Shown: positions 6,052-7,937 of the stretch, piece after piece | How positions within the stretch are numbered: position 1 is the stretch's first letter | Layout: each line of letters starts with the position of its first letter | Origin: Reyranella sp. | GTDB taxonomy: Bacteria > Pseudomonadota > Alphaproteobacteria > Reyranellales > Reyranellaceae | Direction: 5' to 3' | NCBI GenBank assembly: GCA_021732965.1 | Contig: JAKFVZ010000333.1 | Location: 1 to 7,937 of the forward strand | Length of the DNA: 7,937 nucleotides | The notes under the pieces: generated by a model | What the model was told of the DNA's origin: nothing | The model's database searches: none | What the model saw: the letters and a program-made list of their open reading frames with translations, nothing else | Made by a program: the position numbers and the translations under genes

Positions 6052-6225
6052 AGTCTTTCCGATGCAGATAGATTAAGCACCCACCTCATCCTGAGGAGGT
6101 CGCGCAGCGACCGTCTCCAAGGATGGGCAACAAACGCGGTGCTCGTGCCCATGCTTCGAGACGGCTGCTCCGCAGCCTCCTCAGCATGAGGTTGGCGGTG
6201 TGATTCTGGTTTGCTCGGAAAGCTC
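6052..6225. repeat. Inverted pair of palindromic intergenic repeats
   Basis: The whole gap between the convergent thioesterase and PuuE-like genes is one inverted-repeat element. The best arms are 6080-6125 and 6150-6195, identical at 37 of 46 positions when one is reverse-complemented. Weaker similarity extends outward to GAGTCTTTCCGA (6052-6063) and TCGGAAAGCTC (6215-6225). Each arm also folds on itself: CATCCT/AGGATG, GAG/CTC and GGTCGC/GCGACC on the left, and the equivalent stem with three altered but still matching pairs on the right. ATGGGCA (6123-6129) and TGCCCAT (6146-6152) can close the pair into one large cruciform. It resembles dispersed palindromic repeats I recall from Bradyrhizobium-like genomes; copy number cannot be tested here. 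It could also act as a bidirectional terminator, though no T-run follows. Confidence 0.8.
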
Positions 6226-6232
6226 CTAGGAC

Positions 6233-7129
6233 CTACCGCCCGAACCGCGCGTTCCAGTGTTCGGCGATTTGGCGGCGGGTGGCGAACCAGGCTCCGCCTT
6301 TCTGCTTCATGTGCGACACGATGCGGTCGAGGGCGGCGATGCGGCCGGGGCGGCCGATCATGCGCAGGTGCAGGCCGATCGACATCATCTTCGGTGACGT
6401 CTCGCCCTCGGCCCACAGCGTGTCGAAGGCATCGCTCGTGTAGTCGGCGAAGTCGCGCGCGGACACGAAGCGATGGAAGCCCTGGTGATAGTGCATGTCG
6501 TTGGTGTCGAAGCTGTAGGGCAGCACCAGGTGCCGTTTGCCGGCGACCTCGACGGTAAAGGGCAGGTCGTCGGAATAGTCGTCGCTGTCGTAGAGGAAAC
6601 CGCCTTCCTCGACGAGGAGCCGGCGCGTGTTGGGCGAGGGCGTCGAGCGGGTGTGCCAGCCGACGGGCCGCGTGCCCGCGATCTCGGTCAGCGCCTTGAC
6701 GGTGCGGGCGATGATCTCGCGCTCCTTCGCCTCCTCCATGTGGGCGTGCTTCTCCCAGCGCCAGCCGTGGCAGGAGATTTCATGCCCGCGCGCCACGGCA
6801 TCCTGGATCAGCCAGGGCGACAGTTCGGCGGCCAGACCGCAGGTGCTCACCGTTGCCGGCACGCCCAGCCGCTCCAGCGAATCGGCGATGCGCCACCACG
6901 CGGCCTTGGTGCCGTACTCGAAGTGCGATTCCATGCACCGGTCGGGTACGCCCACGACCTCGTCGGTGACCTCGTAGACCTTCTCGTTGTGGGCGTCGCC
7001 CGCCGACAACGACATCTCCGCGCCTTCTTCGAAGTTGATGACGAAGGAGACGGCGACCCGCGCGCCGTTTGGCCATTGCGGATCGGGTGGCGTGCGGCCG
7101 TAGCCCTTCAGGTCGCGCATCGCCGTCAC
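6233..7129 (-). CDS. PuuE-like polysaccharide deacetylase-fold hydrolase (allantoinase family)
   Basis: A 298-residue protein close in length and motif order to PuuE, the cofactor-independent allantoinase that opens the hydantoin ring of allantoin to allantoate. Visible blocks are GYGRTPPDPQWP (9-20), NFEEGAE (32-38), GHEISCHGWRW (115-125), NTRRLLVEEGGFLYDSDDYSDDLP (167-190), PYSFDTNDM (204-212) and SIGLHLRMIGRPGR (250-263). H121 and H254 are likely active-site positions. Departures from canonical PuuE as I remember it are an extra residue in the GWHTRSTPSP loop (157-166, usually GWYTGRTGP) and HLR for HCR at 254-256, so a related cyclic amide rather than allantoin is possible. The GTG start forms a GTGA overlap with the upstream racemase-like gene and has a close AAGGA; ATG at 7120 is an alternative start three codons in. 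Last gene of its operon; cytoplasmic. Confidence 0.85.
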   Translation of the reverse strand: MTAMRDLKGYGRTPPDPQWPNGARVAVSFVINFEEGAEMSLSAGDAHNEKVYEVTDEVVGVPDRCMESHFEYGTKAAWWRIADSLERLGVPATVSTCGLAAELSPWLIQDAVARGHEISCHGWRWEKHAHMEEAKEREIIARTVKALTEIAGTRPVGWHTRSTPSPNTRRLLVEEGGFLYDSDDYSDDLPFTVEVAGKRHLVLPYSFDTNDMHYHQGFHRFVSARDFADYTSDAFDTLWAEGETSPKMMSIGLHLRMIGRPGRIAALDRIVSHMKQKGGAWFATRRQIAEHWNARFGR

Positions 7130-7875
7130 GAGTCCTTGTGGCCGATCACGTCGGCCAAAGGACCGGCGAGACCCTTGGAGTACTTGGCGGCGGGACGGCG
7201 ATAGGTGCCTTGCGTTGCCTTGCGCGGGTTCAGGCGCACGAGTCCCTCGGCCATCGTCACGGCGGCCTGGATACCGTCGACCAGCGGCACCGGCACGCGG
7301 TCGCGGATGGTGTTGGCGAGGCCGGCCAGCGGCGCGCCGGCCAGGATCACGACATCGGCGCCGTCGTTCTTCACCGTGCTGAGCGCCAGGTCGATCAGCA
7401 CCTGTTCCTTCTCGTGCTGCACGTCGTCGATCGAGCGGAAACCTTCGTCGGGTGTCCGGATGGCGGCGCAGCGGCCGGACAGGCCGTGCCAGTCGACGAT
7501 CTCGGCGAACCAGGGTTCGAGTGCCTTGGCGAAGCTCACGATCGCGAACTTGCGGCCGAGCGTGCAGGCGACCAGCATCGCGGCCTCAGCCATGCCGACG
7601 ACGGGAAAGTCGAACAGTTCGCGCGCCCCGCCGAGACCGGGATCGCCGAAGGCGGCGACGATGGCCGCATCGAAGGTGCCGCGCCGCTCGGCCAGCATCT
7701 CCAGCATCATGGCGCTGCCGATCGCGGCTTCGGCGCGGGTGGCGATGTAGGGCACGCCGCGCGGCGCGGTCATGGGCAGCAGTTCGGTGCCGGCGCTGGC
7801 GACGAGCCTGCCCGCGGTCACGAGCCGGTCGGTCACGCCGGTGGACGTGTTGGGATTGGCGACGAGAATCTTCAT
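7126..7875 (-). CDS. Asp/Glu/hydantoin racemase superfamily protein lacking both catalytic cysteines
   Basis: A 249-residue protein with the layout of hydantoin/allantoin racemases and Asp/Glu racemases: N-terminal KILVANPNTS (2-11), FGDPGL (76-81), FPVVGMAEAAM (90-100), the VILAGAPLAG block (176-185) and PVPLVDGIQAA (195-205). Hydantoin racemases carry a catalytic Cys just before FGDPGL and a second in the LGCAG motif. Here these positions are A75 (GCC codon) and G180 (GGC codon). The remaining cysteines, C104 and C136, are not at those sites. Standard two-base racemisation is therefore unlikely; a lyase, isomerase or binding role is possible. The coding frame is otherwise intact, so this is not a decayed gene. 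The ATG at 7875 has AGGA eight bases upstream. It overlaps the PuuE-like gene by four bases, suggesting both act on one pathway, probably ureide or hydantoin catabolism. Confidence 0.82.
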   Translation of the reverse strand: MKILVANPNTSTGVTDRLVTAGRLVASAGTELLPMTAPRGVPYIATRAEAAIGSAMMLEMLAERRGTFDAAIVAAFGDPGLGGARELFDFPVVGMAEAAMLVACTLGRKFAIVSFAKALEPWFAEIVDWHGLSGRCAAIRTPDEGFRSIDDVQHEKEQVLIDLALSTVKNDGADVVILAGAPLAGLANTIRDRVPVPLVDGIQAAVTMAEGLVRLNPRKATQGTYRRPAAKYSKGLAGPLADVIGHKDS

Positions 7876-7883
7876 TTGGCCGT

Positions 7884-7887
7884 TCCT
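7884..7887 (-). promoter_or_regulatory. Shine-Dalgarno of the racemase-like gene, overlapping the upstream stop
   Basis: The minus strand reads TAGGA, in which the TAG stop codon of the partial upstream gene (7888-7886) contributes to the ribosome site AGGA, eight bases before the ATG at 7875. The same architecture occurs at the SDR/hydrolase junction. Confidence 0.5.
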
Positions 7888-7937
7888 AGAAGTCGGCGAG
7901 CTTCCGCAAGCCCACGAGACGGTCTCCGATCACGAGC
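7886..7937 (-). CDS. C-terminal end of an unidentified upstream gene (partial)
   Basis: The last 16 codons and a TAG stop of a minus-strand gene whose body lies beyond the right edge. The residues read LVIGDRLVGLRKLADF. Fourteen of 16 codons end in G or C, as in the neighbours, and the stop sits ten bases before the racemase-like ATG with a ribosome site in the gap, which is typical operon spacing here. I cannot assign a family from so little. By context it could be another enzyme or transporter of the same cyclic-amide pathway, but that is inference only. Confidence 0.5.
   Translation of the reverse strand, partial: LVIGDRLVGLRKLADF

Noticed and set aside
6052..6232. CRISPR array or small insertion sequence in the repeat-bearing gap
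   Set aside because: There are only two units in inverted, not direct, orientation, with no regular spacers and no transposase frame. A palindromic repeat pair explains the structure better.
6473..7204. Plus-strand open frame of 243 codons opposite the PuuE-like gene
   Set aside because: Antisense to a gene with complete family motifs; no domain seen and no supporting context.

Overview
The window is GC-rich coding DNA with short intergenic gaps, GTG and TTG starts, overlapping stop/start codons and dense operons. This fits a soil or plant-associated alphaproteobacterium. A paired palindromic intergenic repeat at 6052-6225 resembles repeats I associate with Bradyrhizobium- or Reyranella-like genomes; that placement comes from memory, not from a search.

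Layout: (1) 1-278 is a non-coding leader with an AT-richer, dyad-rich patch (87-149) in front of a monocistronic pirin gene (279-1157, +). (2) 1206-5453 is a tight four-gene operon on the minus strand. In transcription order it encodes a 2Fe-2S/FAD/NAD oxygenase-type reductase (5453-4416), a short-chain dehydrogenase related to MFE-2/HSD17B4 dehydrogenase domains (4419-3601), an alpha/beta hydrolase (3587-2742) and an M81/MlrC-like metallopeptidase (2741-1206). The junctions are a GTGA overlap, a stop codon embedded in a Shine-Dalgarno, and an abutting TAG|TTG. The operon converges on pirin across 48 bases that hold a weak minus-strand terminator. (3) 5454-5577 is a 124-base divergent promoter region; a PaaI-type hotdog thioesterase (5578-6051, +) leaves it rightward, apparently from a leaderless or nearly leaderless transcript. 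(4) 6052-6232 is filled by the inverted repeat pair. (5) 6233-7937 is a second minus-strand operon: the last codons of an unidentified gene, an Asp/Glu/hydantoin-racemase-superfamily protein lacking both catalytic cysteines, and a PuuE-like (cofactor-independent allantoinase family) deacetylase-fold hydrolase joined to it by a GTGA overlap.

How the genes may work together (inference): the first operon reads as catabolic, with electron delivery to an oxygenase not encoded here, then alcohol oxidation, ester/C-C bond hydrolysis and amide/peptide hydrolysis; the thioesterase may act on acyl-CoA or aryl-CoA intermediates. The second operon pairs two families typical of ureide/hydantoin (cyclic amide) degradation. 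No CRISPR array, tRNA, rRNA, transposase or phage gene is visible. The most unusual signals are the cysteine-less racemase homologue and the repeat pair, whose two arms differ by compensatory base changes.
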